Origin: Proteromonas lacertae
Lineage: Eukaryota; Sar; Bigyra; Opalinata; Proteromonadidae
Length of the DNA: 48,125 bases
Assembly: GCA_002245135.1 (NCBI GenBank)
Contig: NGBS01000028.1
Location: 1 to 48,125 of the forward strand
Direction of reading: 5' to 3'
The notes under the pieces are model-generated. The model was given only the letters and a program-made list of their open reading frames with translations, did no database searches and was not told the origin of the DNA. Positions 33,870 through 47,300 of this stretch are shown one piece after another (position 1 is the stretch's first letter; each line of letters begins with the position of its first letter). The translations under genes were made by a program, and so were the position numbers.

Positions 33870-34070
33870 GTCAATTAAATAAACATACAGTTGATTTAAT
33901 ATTGGATATAATGAAATATCCTATTTACTTAAATAAGATAAAAGAACTAACTTCAACAAATTGTGGTTATTTGTTTTGTATAGAGTATATAAGTTGTGTT
34001 TATAATTGAACTAAAAATAGAGTATTTTAAAGTTTCATTCATTCATGTCCTATTTGTAAGACTCATCTTG
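33870..34070 (+). pseudogene. RING-finger gene relic, right arm
   Basis: Mirror of 27340-27540. NCGYLFCIEYISC is at about 33960-34000 and CPIC at 34046-34057; the first cysteine pair is not visible. Confidence 0.45.
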
Positions 34071-34963
34071 ATGCATATGAAATTCATAGTATATATTTTT
34101 TATAAACAATATAAAAATTGAACTTCACAAAGAATTTACTTTTGATAAATGTTGTAAAATATTATGCTTATTTTTGTCGCTCTATTGTAGACTGAATATT
34201 CAGATGCATTTTAATCCATTTTTCGGCTATTTTGTGTAAGGATTTCAAAAGCACATGTTTTATAAAAATTGAATTGCTAAAATCTTATTTGTTTCACCAT
34301 AATAATCTACAAATTTGATATTTCATCCTTCGTGATTTGTTCTATCTTGGTTATGCATTAGCTGGAGTTGAGAGAAATAAAGAAGCAAGACTTACAGTTT
34401 ACAGAAGAGAAGGTGAAAGTAGTTCATGAGCTACAATCAGTTTCACCTTGAATGATTCTTGTCAAGATAGTTATTCACTGTTATCATTTGAAGGTCATAT
34501 GACAAATTGTGGTGAAGATTAAATGATGCAATTATCCTGAAAAGATTGAATCATAGTTGATTATCAAAATGATTTCCCAAGTTATAGTTCTATTAAGATG
34601 GTCTCAATCTCAACATTTGCCATGTGGTAGTATAATATTTTGCATTAATCAAAATAGTTTAGGTACTACATATGCGTTATGCGCTTCTGTTTTAGGTGAA
34701 AATAGAAATAATGAAATTCATTGATTGTCAGAAGAATAACGTAATGTATTTGAAAGTTTAGTATTGACGCTTTTACAAAGGCAATTTTATGAAAGATCTA
34801 AATGAAAGAGTTAATTTGCATATATTCTTCAAGAATGTATTTAATATGACTACTTAGACTATTAATATTATAAATAATGGGAATATACCTCCAAAAAGAA
34901 GAAGTACATCTCCACATAAGGTATAATCAAAATTTATAATAGAGTGACTTAAATGAAAGTGAA
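34071..34963 (+). pseudogene. decayed gene of unknown family, right arm
   Basis: Mirror of the left-arm relic at 26434-27339. Open pieces lie at about 34320-34760 in different frames, separated by stops. Confidence 0.4.
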
Positions 34964-35443
34964 ATGTATCTTGTAAGAAATCACCAAAGTATTCATTTAA
35001 ACATGTTTGTAAATCCACCATTACCAGATGGTTTTATGATTTATTCCTCTGGTTATTTACAAGGAGTTTCTGTAGTTGATGTTGAACCACAAGATTATTT
35101 AATAACAGTAATAGATATGAATGGTAAATCAGCGAGTGTAACAATCACATTAGAATTTATAGCAAAGAAATGTCTAGCTGATGGTGGTTTTCCAGAAACT
35201 CTAGTGGGTGATAATGCTATAATAAAATGTGGAGGAGGTCGATCTGGTTATATAATGAGAAGATGTATTTATGTAAATGGAAATGCAATCTGGCAATCTC
35301 CAATCGATGAATGTTCAGGAAGTATAGTTGGTGCATTAATTGGAATAATAATTGGTTGTATAATTGGAGGAGGAGTTTTATTTTTAGGAGGTTATTGTAT
35401 TTATGTTCGAATAGGAGGAAGAACAAAACCGCAGAGCATCTAG
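34964..35443 (+). pseudogene. detached C-terminal fragment of the large surface gene, right arm
   Basis: Mirror of 25954-26433 with an identical 159-residue frame. Notably it equals the left-arm full gene in the sushi-like and membrane segment and differs from the full gene in its own arm (for example GCIIGGGVLF here, GCIIVGGVLF at 43770). Confidence 0.75.
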
Positions 35444-35907
35444 TTGTAAGGATTATAATCCGACTTAGATAAATATTATTTTATTAATTTCTTTTCTTTG
35501 AAGTACATAATATGGAATTAACTGATAAGTGTAAAATCAACATTTTTTCATGCTATTGTTTATTTCTAATTGTATTATCTGAAAAGCGATTTAAATGTTT
35601 CTTAACAATATTCCTTATAAACACTAAGAATAATTCCTAAATATTTTATCCATCAACTTCAAAGATGCTTTTAAACATTTAGATTTTATGAAGTAAAAAA
35701 AATGTTAGCCAAATGACAATACCATAGCAGCATAAAAATAATAAATTCTTTCAAATTGGTACAACAAATAATCTACTTTTAATCTTCAGACGTGAACATT
35801 TATAATTTGCAACATAGAAATATAAAAGATATTAACGATGAAAACTGAGAGTTATTTTTTTCTTAATATAATACAACACAAATAAAAAGAAGATAATAAT
35901 ATATCAA
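35429..35907. other. intergenic stretch, right arm
   Basis: Mirror of 25490-25968; no gene or repeat seen. Confidence 0.4.
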
Positions 35908-37482
35908 TTATTCTTCATAGTAAAAGCCAATTTCATTAAGTACATCATAACCATTCAAATTACCATAAAGTGCTATTATTTTTTTATCCAACACTATTTC
36001 AGATTTTTTATCATATGTTTTTATTTTACTCTCCAACAATCTACCTCTGGACGTTAAAAATGAAATATAAGTGAAACATTTTGTTTCTGGATTATAATTA
36101 ATATCTGTTGTTATTATTTTGATTAATTCTTCTTCATATAAATTGTATTCTACTAAATCAATCAACCCTCTATATGAAATTTTGGGTAATTCTGTAAAAT
36201 TGTCATATACTAAAGACACTCCAAATATGCAACTATCAGTGTTGTAAATTCTAATTGCATTCACTTTACTACCTTTCCTTCCTACGACTTCGTCAAAAAA
36301 ATCAAATGTTTTCTTCACTATACCACCACTTTTTATTAGCATACTTTTTCCAAATGTGTAATATTTAAGATAAGGATATCTTAAATCCTTAAACCCTAGT
36401 GGTCTGAATATTTTTGAACTTGGCATTTTCATTGTGACTTCAATGCTACTATTTATTTTTCTCGAATAGGATAACATGCTAAATGCATGAAATCCTGCTC
36501 TATGCACTGTTATAGTAAAATTCTTTAAGGTATTACTTGTAGATACTTCACCTATATTTTTATTCATATCGTCCAAATATAGAACTATATTATCTTCAGC
36601 TTTATATCTAAATATATAATCTCCTTGTTCTGGTAAATATAGGGAAGCAGTCCATTTACCATATTTTTTTTCTACATTACCTCCTATCATTAAACAAGGA
36701 CTATCAGCATTGCATTTATATATTGTTTCATTAAAAATGTTTGTATAATGAGTAATGTATGAGTCTTCGAAATTATTATATATTATTGGATATATTTTAT
36801 TATCCCATTCTGGCTGATCATAAGCAAATCTGGAAACAATACCATAACTTGCATTATCTGATGATGGATCAATAATATTATATATAATAGTAATTTTTAC
36901 ACTACCACCTCCAGGAATACCTTCAGCTTTTATTATTGCAGATTGATTAAAAGCTGGTTTTGCATTTTCTGCTGTTCCTCGTATTTCACCAGTTTCTTCG
37001 TTGATTTTAATATCATATGGTAATCCAACTACACTGAATTTTGTAACAACAGAATCACATGATGGTGGACGTATATAATTTGGGAAATTTATCATAAATT
37101 GCTTTATATTCACATCATATGTACAAGATGTTAATTGATTTATTTCCTTAATCATCAATCTAGCACGCATTTCACGATGATTGGTTTTTTCTGTTATTAT
37201 TACAACAGCATTGAATGTCTCACTTAAACTATTATTGAGTGTTCCATATATTATCCCGTTGCTATTGATCAATAACGAGTATGGTAAGTATTTTTCTACA
37301 CGAATAGATTTAACTTCAAAGTCACAAATTAATCGTGAGGATGATGTATAAACTCCCTTAATAACATACAGTATTGGATTTTCATAACTGCAATAATAAC
37401 AATTTACTATAGAAATATATATTATATATAGAAATATACCACTAACAAACAATAAGAAAAATAGTAATAGCGTTATCTTCAT
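35908..37482 (-). CDS. 524-aa secreted PA14-type protein, right-arm copy
   Basis: Identical in protein sequence to the left-arm copy (23915-25489): hydrophobic N-terminus, two putative-Ig-like half-repeats, a PA14-like segment and an unknown C-terminal region. It is divergent from the large gene starting at 37629. Two exact copies imply either recent duplication or continuing conversion between arms. Confidence 0.75.
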   Translation of the reverse strand: MKITLLLFFLLFVSGIFLYIIYISIVNCYYCSYENPILYVIKGVYTSSSRLICDFEVKSIRVEKYLPYSLLINSNGIIYGTLNNSLSETFNAVVIITEKTNHREMRARLMIKEINQLTSCTYDVNIKQFMINFPNYIRPPSCDSVVTKFSVVGLPYDIKINEETGEIRGTAENAKPAFNQSAIIKAEGIPGGGSVKITIIYNIIDPSSDNASYGIVSRFAYDQPEWDNKIYPIIYNNFEDSYITHYTNIFNETIYKCNADSPCLMIGGNVEKKYGKWTASLYLPEQGDYIFRYKAEDNIVLYLDDMNKNIGEVSTSNTLKNFTITVHRAGFHAFSMLSYSRKINSSIEVTMKMPSSKIFRPLGFKDLRYPYLKYYTFGKSMLIKSGGIVKKTFDFFDEVVGRKGSKVNAIRIYNTDSCIFGVSLVYDNFTELPKISYRGLIDLVEYNLYEEELIKIITTDINYNPETKCFTYISFLTSRGRLLESKIKTYDKKSEIVLDKKIIALYGNLNGYDVLNEIGFYYEE

Positions 37483-37628
37483 TGCTTTTATTATATACTT
37501 CTTTAAATAGGAAACCTATACTACGAAGATAGACCAATTAAAACTATCATCTTTAGATTTTACGTATAGCTATTGGATAAATTCAAAATAGAATCATTGG
37601 TGCAGAAAACAAACCAAAAATATTTTTT
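37483..37628. promoter_or_regulatory. 146-bp shared 5' region of the right-arm gene pair
   Basis: Mirror of 23769-23914, between divergent start codons of the 524-aa and the large surface-protein genes. Confidence 0.5.
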
Positions 37629-40434
37629 ATGATGAAATTTATAGTGTTATGTATAATCTGTATGGTTAATATTGTTATAAATGAATAGTACTTAATATAA
37701 CACCTTCATTGTGTGTTGGTAATTTTAAGTATGAAGGTAGTAATCCATATTTGAGAGTTGGAGAACAAGCTCCAGTAAATAAACCAATTGATTCAAAAGT
37801 AGGTCTATATGTTGCTGATAAGAAACTGCCAGAAGGTTTATTTCTTGAACCGAACACTGGATATATTTCTGGAGTTCCAAATGCTGAATCAAGGGGATAT
37901 TACACCATAATATATAATGCAGGTAAAGAAGATGCTGCTGTTTGCAGAATAAAAATTGTTTGTATGTTAATTTAATAATAATAGACTTTATTTTTCCTAG
38001 GCATGTCTGCTCCTATTATAAATTGTGGTGTAACAAAACTTACTACTGTATCTCTCATCAATACAATTATAGTGTGTACTTCAACAAGTGAAATTGCTGA
38101 AAGTGGTTGGTCAATTTCACCAAAAGATATAAAAAATATAACCCAAGTTGGTCCTTATTTGAGATTTGATAATTTCGATCCTCAAACCAACTTGAAAATC
38201 ACAATAAATGCAACAAATGAAATAGGCAGTGGAAGTTTTGACATTGAAATTGTAAAAGTTGAAAATCCTGAATTAAATGATGGTATTTATGTTAGACTCA
38301 ATGATTTGGAAACAACCAAATGTGGTGATTATTATGATGGTGTAGCTGTTTATAATTTCTATGAAGGTGCAATGAATAATTTATCTGGATTAACTGAGTT
38401 TGAACAATGGAAAAGTAAGATGGATATATCTGTTTCAGGTGTAATAACATCATTTAATGGCACAATGAATGGATTTATTGATATTGAAACAGCTGGTGAA
38501 TATACATTCTATATGCAAACTGGTAATGAAATGAATGCTAGAGTGTTTATTGATGATGTAAAAGTGTTATCAGATTGGGGTGGGTGTAAATCATTTAATG
38601 AATCATTACAATCATCCAAAGTGAAACTAGAGAGTGGTTTGCGAAGAGTATTAATCGAATTTATGGGAGGTGAAGGATTAGATTTCCACTTTGTATTTGA
38701 CTATTCAACACCAGATAGTTCAACAAGAAAAACAATTCCATTTAAATATTATAAATCATTTTTTGATCCAGTAATATTTTTATCTGTTGATTCTTTAGAA
38801 GTTAGTTGGTTATATGATGCTTTCAGTTTAACTCCAATTCATGCTGAAAGAGGTAAAGCTGATAGTTGTTGGATTAGTAATAATGCTCAATTACCTGAAG
38901 GATCAGAAGTAACAGTTGATGGTATAAAAGGCCATCCGCAATCTGAAATGGACCAAACAGAATATAAAGTGAAATGTAAAAATCGAGATAGTGAAACAAA
39001 TGAAATAACAATAAAACTTCGTGTAACAAAGAAAACGATAGAAGGAGTTCTATCTTATTATTATAAACCTCATAATTTTGATACAAGTTTATTTACCAAA
39101 TATGGACCAAATGTAGATGGTTTAGAAGCATCTTACATTCAAAAGCAAGATCAGCCGTTTATAGAAGAAACTCAAGAAAAACCTCATCCTGAAGGATTGA
39201 GTATAGAATTTCTTGATGATTATGGTGTTTATTGGGAAGGTTATCTTCATCCACAAAAAGAAGATATTGGTATAAACAAATTCAAAGTAAGTGCTGCTGG
39301 TGGTTATTGGATTTATATTGATAATAAAGAAATATTATCTAAACCAGGAAGAAATAATATTGAAGATCCAAGTTATTTTGATTATAATTTAACTGATGAT
39401 TCATTCTTTGTTCAAATATATTATGTTTCACATCAAGGTCATGCTTGTTTCAAGTTCTCCTGGAAGAAATCAAGTCAAATTGAAGATGATTATAGTGATT
39501 TCCTTCCATTTAGATATATTCCAGTAAATGATTATTTTATGATGAGTCAAAGTACAGCAACTTATCTAAAAGGTCAAGTAGTAGAAAATAAAGCAATTCC
39601 AGTTGAAGATTTTGATTGTAAAGATGTAAAAGTTAATCCTCCATTACCAGATGGTTTAGAAGCTCATTGTTCAAATAATCCATTCAATCCCGTAATAATA
39701 GCAGGAACTCCAACATCAGAAAGATTTATTGAAATGAAAGAACATACAGTAACAGTAACAAGTTCAAAAGATAAATCTGTTTCAACAAGCATTTATATTT
39801 CTATAAAACGTATAATTTATGTAATAACTATTGTTTAAATAGCTGTTGAATCACCATCTGGTTTTTATGTTTTAGATCTTCAAAGTGGAAAGAAATATAG
39901 TGATGAGATTACTTTAGTTGTAGGTGAATTCTATGATCTTCAATTCCATGTAGAAAGTGGATATGTAATTTCATTTGGTATAGAGAATATTCCAGTTGGA
40001 TTTACATTTAATTGGGAAAGTTCAACCCTTTCTGGTAGTCCTAGAGAAGAATTAAATACAAGAGTAATAGTAAATGCTTATGTTCTTCCATCTGATGGTG
40101 ATAATAAAGAATTCTCATTTAAAATAAAAGCAGCTAATTCTTGTGAAAGTGGCAAAAGACATTTATTTCATTTTAGTAATGATTTTGTTGATAATGGACA
40201 ATTTTTGACGCTTATAGTTACATCATCTAATAATAGCGTGGTATTTGATGTAATTGAAAGAGAAACAGTTAGTTTACCTCGTAGTTACAGTAAATGCCTT
40301 CCAGAAGATACCTATAAAATAGTAGTAAGTGGAAAATTTGATTATTATTTAACAATTTATAATAATGGTAGAAGAATCTATAGACTTTATGCTAATTATC
40401 CTGATGCTGAATCTCAAACTGTTAGACTAAATAC

Positions 40435-40469
<35 letters not shown>

Positions 40470-43400
40470 TATTAAATATTATAATTATTATTTGTAATAG
40501 AACCTGTTTTACCAAAATTCAAATATACAACAAATAATGTAACATATTATCAATCGAATCAAGTATTATTAATTCCATCTATTAACACGTTTATCGAATA
40601 TTTTACTATAACACCTTCTACATTACCAAAAGGTATTATATTTAACAATCTGACTGGCAGATTATATGGAAGAGCTGATGAAGTAACAAAGATAACAAAT
40701 TATAAAATCACAGCTCATAATGATAGAGGTCAAGTTTCATTTGATATGATAATAGAAGTTCTTCCAGATACACAAGAAGATGATTGTGATAATGCTGGAA
40801 AATTCTTAATTGGATTAACGCTAGTTAAAGGAAAATATGATAAACCTGGATATAAATTAATAAACTCTAAAGATGAAGTTGTGTATGAAAAAGTAGATAA
40901 TAATGTCATTGCATATCCTATTGATAGTGTTAAAATATGCATAGAAAAAGGAGTTTATACATTGAGATTGATTGATTTTGGTGGACGTGGATGGTTTGAA
41001 ACAAATATGACATTATCAGCAGGTAATTCAATTGTTGGAAGTTATACAATGTTTAGTGATGATAAAGGAGAAGTAAATGTAATTAAAGATTGTATATATA
41101 AATATAATTATTCATTTCTTTATTAAATAGTTAACTATCTGATTGATACTCATACTGAATGGAAATACAGTCAAGAATATATTCCAAATTGGGAATTTAA
41201 GAATGGTTCAGTTTCTTGGGAAAAAAGTACAATAAAAGAATTACCAAAACCAGAACAATCTAAACCAACATACTATTTGAGATATGCATTAGAATTCCCA
41301 AATTATAAAAATTATTCAGGATATTTAATTCGAATTAAACATAAATCAGGTGTAATAGTTCGAGTAAATGGAAGAGTAATATTTCGAGATAATTTACCAG
41401 ATGGAGATGTCGATGAAAATACACCAGGAGATACTGCTTATGAAAGATCCAAAGAAGAGAATTTCATATTACCTATTGATGATTTAAATGAAACAGCAAT
41501 AATAACATATGAAATTCATAAAAGTCCAAATGATGATAATTTCCCAAATGAAGATAAATTCTTTATATTCCCATTAGGAGATAATAATGAAAATTGTATT
41601 TTAGTAACACATTATGGAGGAAGAGTGACAGATTCATCAAGTGGAAAATATGGTAAAAATCTTGCGAATTATGCTGATACTGCTTTTGGCTTAAGAACAG
41701 GATATATGTGGAGAGATGATTATGGTACTGTAGATGGTTACTCATATGCAGATTATTCATTTGGTGAAAATAATCATTATGCTTTTAATCAGTTTACAAT
41801 CACATCTTATACTGATTCACCATATTGTTATCCAAAGAAAGTAAGATTAAGTGGTATGACAGATGAAGGAAATGTAGAAATAGGTTCATTAGATCCAGTT
41901 AATTACATGATTTTGAAGAAACATACACCAGGAAGAGCTACCTTCAATGTAGATCCCCATACGTTATATAAAAGCGTTAGGATAGATATACCAGAATCAA
42001 AATATTATGATGAAAATAATAAAGGAATGGATGTAATAGAAATTGGTTATAATTTATGTGTTAATAAGAAATGTCCTGTTAATCCTATCATAAATCTTCC
42101 AGAAGGAATATCTAATACATTCTTTAAAGCGAATTGTACAACTCCAAGTATATCTGGTGAAAGATATTTCTACTGTTCAAACTTTGGTCTTTGGATAGAA
42201 GTAAATACAACTTGTAATGAACCTCCCAAATTTATTAATACAGAAAAGACTTTTACTTTTGAAGTTGGAGTTACTTATTCAGATGAATCGATATATGAAG
42301 TGACAGGAAATCCAACAGAATATTATTTTAACTGCACTACTTGTGAAGCAGGTAAATTTATTCCTGGATTGGTATTTTATTCAAATTTCGGCTTAATATC
42401 TGGAACTCCAATTAAGAATGCAACATACATAGTAATCTGTACTGTTTCCAATGACTATGGCTCAGATAATATAACAATGACGATAATTGTCAAACCATCC
42501 AATAATATCATTGTATATAGATATAAGTTACAATTTGTAGCTAATATATATGAAGAAATTAAGGATTATCAATTATTTTGGGTTGAAAGTCCTTTTCCAG
42601 TGACATATAGTGTAGATGAACTTCCAGAAGGTTTTACATTAAATTCATCAACTGGTTTTCTTAGTGGTATGACAGTTACACCAATTTATAAAGATTATTT
42701 ATTTACTATAAAGAATACAGCTGGTCAACGAACTACAAGATCAATTGAATTTTTTATAGATGAACCTAACCTTGTAGTAATGGTTGAATCTGTAGATAAA
42801 TTAGAATTGGTTTATATGATGGATTATCAGAATCAATATCCTGTAGTGTGTTATGCTGAGAGATTAAGTTACAGTATTGATAAAGATTTACCTTATAATT
42901 TGACGTATGATATAGTAACAGGTGCAATGAGTGGAAAAGTAACAGCTCCAATTCAATCAGCTGTTAATTATACATTCTCATGTTCAGGTGAATATAATAC
43001 AATTTCCAAAACAATTCCAGTTTCAATAATTGAATCAGATGATCCAGTAATAATAAGTCAAAATGAATCTGTTACATTAATAGCAGGTGAAGAATTATTA
43101 AATGCTCAATTCTTTGTAGTAAGTGGAAATAATTTAGTTTATTCAATCACTCCATCATTACCAAATGGAATAACAATGGATTCAAAGAATGGAAGATTTA
43201 ATGGTTATGCCAAAACAGATAATCAAAATAAAACTTATACAATCAATGTATCAAATGGAAAAGTGTCAATTCAATTGAAAATGTCAATTGAAATAGTAAA
43301 GAGTGATAAACCAATAATTCCTGATTCAACTGTAAAAGTAGATGTAACAGTAGCAACAGGAACATTAGTGTCAATTCAATTATTTGATGTAGTTGGAGAT

Positions 43401-43898
43401 GGTTTATCAGTTTCAGTAAATCCACCATTACCAGATGGTTTTATGATTTATCCATCTGGTTATTTACAAGGAGTATCAGTTGTTGATGTTGAACCACAAG
43501 ATTATTTAATTACAGTAACAGATATGAATGGTAAATTAGCGAGTGTAACAATCACATTAGAATTTATAGCAAAGAAATGTTCAGCAAATGGTGGTTTTCC
43601 AGAAACTTTAGTAGGTGATAATGCTATAATGAAATGTGGAGGAGGTCGATCTGGTTATATAATGAGAAGATGTATTTATGTAGATGGAAATGCAGTTTGG
43701 CAGAATCCTATCGATGAATGTTCAGGAAGTATAGTTGGTGCATTAATTGGAATAATAATTGGTTGTATAATTGTCGGAGGAGTTTTATTTTTAGGAGGTT
43801 ATTGTATTTATGTTCGAATAGGTGGAAGAACAAAACATGTTCGAAAAACAACAGAGCATATAGTTGATGCTTTGAAAGATACAGGTGTAAGAATATAA
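37629..43898 (+). CDS. large PA14/putative-Ig/sushi-like membrane protein, right-arm copy
   Basis: Six exons; introns at 37660-37688, 37962-38000, 39810-39842, 40437-40500 and 41092-41130 all keep the frame, giving about 2,021 residues. The first join creates a signal peptide (MMKFIVLCIILLNITPSLC). Putative-Ig repeats show LPEGLFLEPNTGYISG, LPEGFTLNSSTGFLSG, LPNGITMDSKNGRFNG and others. PA14-type segments lie near residues 210-335 (TAGEYTFYMQTGNEMNARVF) and 470-600 (AAGGYWIYIDNKE). Sushi-like cysteine modules lie near 1400-1465 and just before the membrane helix (about 1970-1995, GALIGIIIGCIIVGGVLFL). The tail ends KDTGVRI. Many NxS/T sequons point to a glycosylated ectodomain. Known relatives of these domains bind glycans or act in adhesion; a surface recognition role is inferred. 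Apparently intact. Confidence 0.88.
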
Positions 43899-44019
43899 TC
43901 ATTCTTCAATTAACTTTCATTATTATTATTATTTTATTCTCTCTCCTGTTATTAACACACTGAATATAAAACTAAATTATCACATCCAAACAAGATAATT
44001 ACAGTATTAGTTTTTCTTG

Positions 44020-44202
44020 TCACTCATTCTGTCCATATATATTATCACCTCTATATACTTGAGGAATATTATTACCACCTTCACTTGCACCATAAATCGG
44101 TCTAGAAGAGTAGATAGTCTACCATTAGCCACAAAAAATAATGTATATATTTAATCAAATGTAGTATACATTATTAAAACATTCATCAACACCATCACTC
44201 AT
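44020..44202 (-). CDS. tiny two-exon protein, unrecognised
   Basis: From the ATG at 44202 (MSDGVDECFNN) a GTATAC...GGTAG intron of about 50 nt leads into TIYSSRPIYGASEGGN and IPQVYRGDNIYGQNE, then TGA, 43 residues in all. The composition (Tyr, Gly, Asn, Pro) is unlike random AT-rich DNA. No family known. Its stop lies 2 bp beyond the right edge of the giant inverted repeat, so its 3' untranslated region and polyadenylation site are inside the repeat. Confidence 0.5.
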
Positions 44203-44350
44203 TTAAATCTTTACTTATCTCATAATCTGTAATTTTTGTTTATGATACTATAAAACGACTATAAATTTTGGAATTAATTGGGGGAATTCTAAATTTTTGG
44301 ATCAACTTCTATTTTGAATATTTCTCTATTCTTCAGTCAATAAGATATCT

Positions 44351-47300
44351 ATGTCTAATGAAACAGATTTATTTGTATGAGTGTTACCATGTATATTCTA
44401 TAAATAGAATAAAGATAGTATTGACTACTTAAAAGAAGTAGTTTCAATAATAGAAGATGTATAAAATAGAAAAAATGATAATATTAAATAGATAAGCCAT
44501 GATGATGTAAATATAGTGACAGATAGTAGAGAAAAGGATGAGATCGGTAAATGGCGAAAAACTGTAAGGAGTAGTTTAGAAAGTGGTGTAGATGAGAATA
44601 TTTTTGAAGAACCTATTGCTGTATACATAGTTTAAATATATAATAATAGAAGCAAGCTTTAAAATTACTAGATGAAGAATTAGAGAAAGTAGATAGTCGA
44701 TACAATGAATATATAATTACTACAAGTGAAATAGATCATAGTAGTGAGATAATGTACAGTCTATCTTTCTTGCCACTTCATTTATTCAGCGGAAATGAAG
44801 TTAGTTATTGGAACAACCAAATATGTGATTTTATTTTAAAAAATACAGAGTTTTTACATGAAGTATTAAAGACAACAGATGATCTATGCAGTGAAAATAG
44901 TAAAAAATCCCAACCATTCAAGCCAAGCTTAACTAAAAAAGACTTATTAAAGCCTTTAAGTAAGTTAAAATGTAAAGAATTAGTAAATTGTTGTTTAGAA
45001 TTGTTAAAATATGAATATAATCGTAGATGTAAATACATCGAAGAAAATGATGAATTTGATGAAAATTACAAAACTAATATTTCTAACCGTAATAAAAAGT
45101 TATATGAAAAACTAGTCAATAATTTAAGTAAAAATATTCCATCAGAAAGTGAAATTGAAGAAGAAATAATGAGTAATTATAATAATAATAAAACTAACGA
45201 TGATAAAAATATAAATAAGAATAAAAATCAATCAAATTTTAGTTGTTTTAGCTGTATATTTTGTATTAACACAAGTGAAGATAAAGAAGGAGATAAGGCA
45301 AAGAGAATAAGTGAAGTAATATATGAAGAAGAAGATGAAGACGAAGAAGAAGATGATGATGATGAAGAAAAAGAAAAAGAGAATGAAATAGAAAATAAAC
45401 AACAACAACAACAACAACAACCTAAAACTATTCATTATATATATAACAGTGATTGTCTTTACATTAATGATGTAAACTATGACACTGATAATCAAATATC
45501 ATTTCTATTGAATGTAATGAAAAAAATAACTACTAATAGTGAAAGTAAAATCAAAAATTCGAATGAATATAATAACCAACAACAACAACAATTGGAGAAT
45601 GATATATCCGTTTTAAATGATAGTTTGCCACATCGAGCCGTATCTCTAATTACTACATATAAGAATCTATTCTTTATTGATCCAGTAGTTATTCAAATAT
45701 GTTATTTATTGTTACTAAGTAATGGATTTATTGATCATGTTGCTACTCCATGTGATGCTATTTTAGAAGATATTTATAATGAAACTGATATAGCTAAAAT
45801 CCTAACAAGTTCATTCTATAAATATATAAATGAATTAAAGAGTAGATTAGATAGTTTATTGAAAAAAGAAAGTAAAAAATTGATTATAAATCAACATAAG
45901 AAATATATTAAAACTATCTATGATGATATAATAGAAGGTTTAGAATATTCAATGCATTATTTATACTTACTCCCACGACAATATGCTGCAATAATATTTA
46001 GAGAATTGATGATAATATTTGAATTAATATGGGAAGTAAAGAATAAAGTATTATTGTCAAATAATAATAATGAATCAACATCTACTCCAGTACAGCAATG
46101 GATTCAACAAAGTACACTTTATACTGATATACGAATACATTATCATAATATATGGAAGAAAACAAATTTAAATATTGTATTAGCTGATATATATAATGAA
46201 GAAGAAGAGGAAATTATCAAAATATGTATATCAAATGAAACAAGTGTAGAAGTTGAATTAACTCCAATGAATTATATAATTAAAAGGAAAGTGGACAATA
46301 TCAATAGTAATTTCTATTATTATGGTGGTGGTAGAAGAAGTAGTGAAATAATATTACTAAATGAAGAAGAAGAACCAAAAATAAAAGAAGAAAATAAGAA
46401 TGAAAATAGTGAAGATGAAAATGATAATTTTTTTGGATATAAAATAAAATCAATTAAATATAATAGTGGTAATTATGACTACAATATGAGAGTTGGTGAT
46501 ATAATATTAAGTTATGGAACAAATAATGCAAATGTTCTACTAACAAAACATACTCTAAAGTCATTGGAAACTTTATTTATCCAATCATATTCACCTATTT
46601 CTATTATATTGTTAATTAAAAAAGATATTAACAGTAACAATAATGATAATAATAGTCGTTACATTCCATTATCTTTATTTAGTTTAGGATGTATAACTCA
46701 TGAGTTATTATATTCAATGGAAAGTATGGTTACTTTTGATGAAACAAGAATATTTGATAAGTTTTTTCCTAATGAAGATGTATTTTATAATTTATCAAGT
46801 TGGTGTTATATTTCTGAATATAGAAAAGATATAGAATATATTATTAAATATTCATATTATTTCCATGATGGTTATAATCCTTTTATATCTTTTCTGTTAA
46901 CAGAAATTCAAGGATTTTTACATAAATATGGTAATGAATTGAAAATCAATGATTTATTCATAAAGTTATACAATATATTTTGTTATAATTATATCTATGG
47001 AACAAATTATCGTATTAAGAATTTGTATATGAATGAAATAATAAATAATGAGTCGTTTCTAACAATATCTAAAAAGGAAAGACATTCTTTATCAGTTGCC
47101 AATCAGATTAAATGGTTAATAATGTACAGTTTTAATACATACTTATCATTCTTTGTAGAATCAACAGTTGATAAAATATTCTTATTTTGTAATTATTTAA
47201 TATCAGATACTGTACTGAGTTATATGAATGAAATTACGATGATTGGAAAGGATATATTGAAAAATGAACAGTTTAATGAAATTTATAAACCAAAATTAAT

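Larger units (their letters stand above)
33147..44018. repeat. right arm of a giant inverted repeat
   Basis: Reverse complement of 17375-28254 (10.87 kb). The inner edge lies in the TFIIS-N gene. The outer edge lies 2 bp from the stop codon of a small unrelated gene (44020). See the left arm for the comparison. Confidence 0.97.

Noticed and set aside
33617-33874. 85-codon frame with a Leu-Ser run
   Set aside because: It is the translation of the AG/CT microsatellite with flanking AT-rich DNA, and antisense to the RING relic.
17375-44018. Assembly artefact as the explanation of the inverted repeat
   Set aside because: The arms differ in about 20 residues at the outer ends, in microsatellite lengths and in flanking junctions, so they are two real copies; their relative placement still needs long reads.
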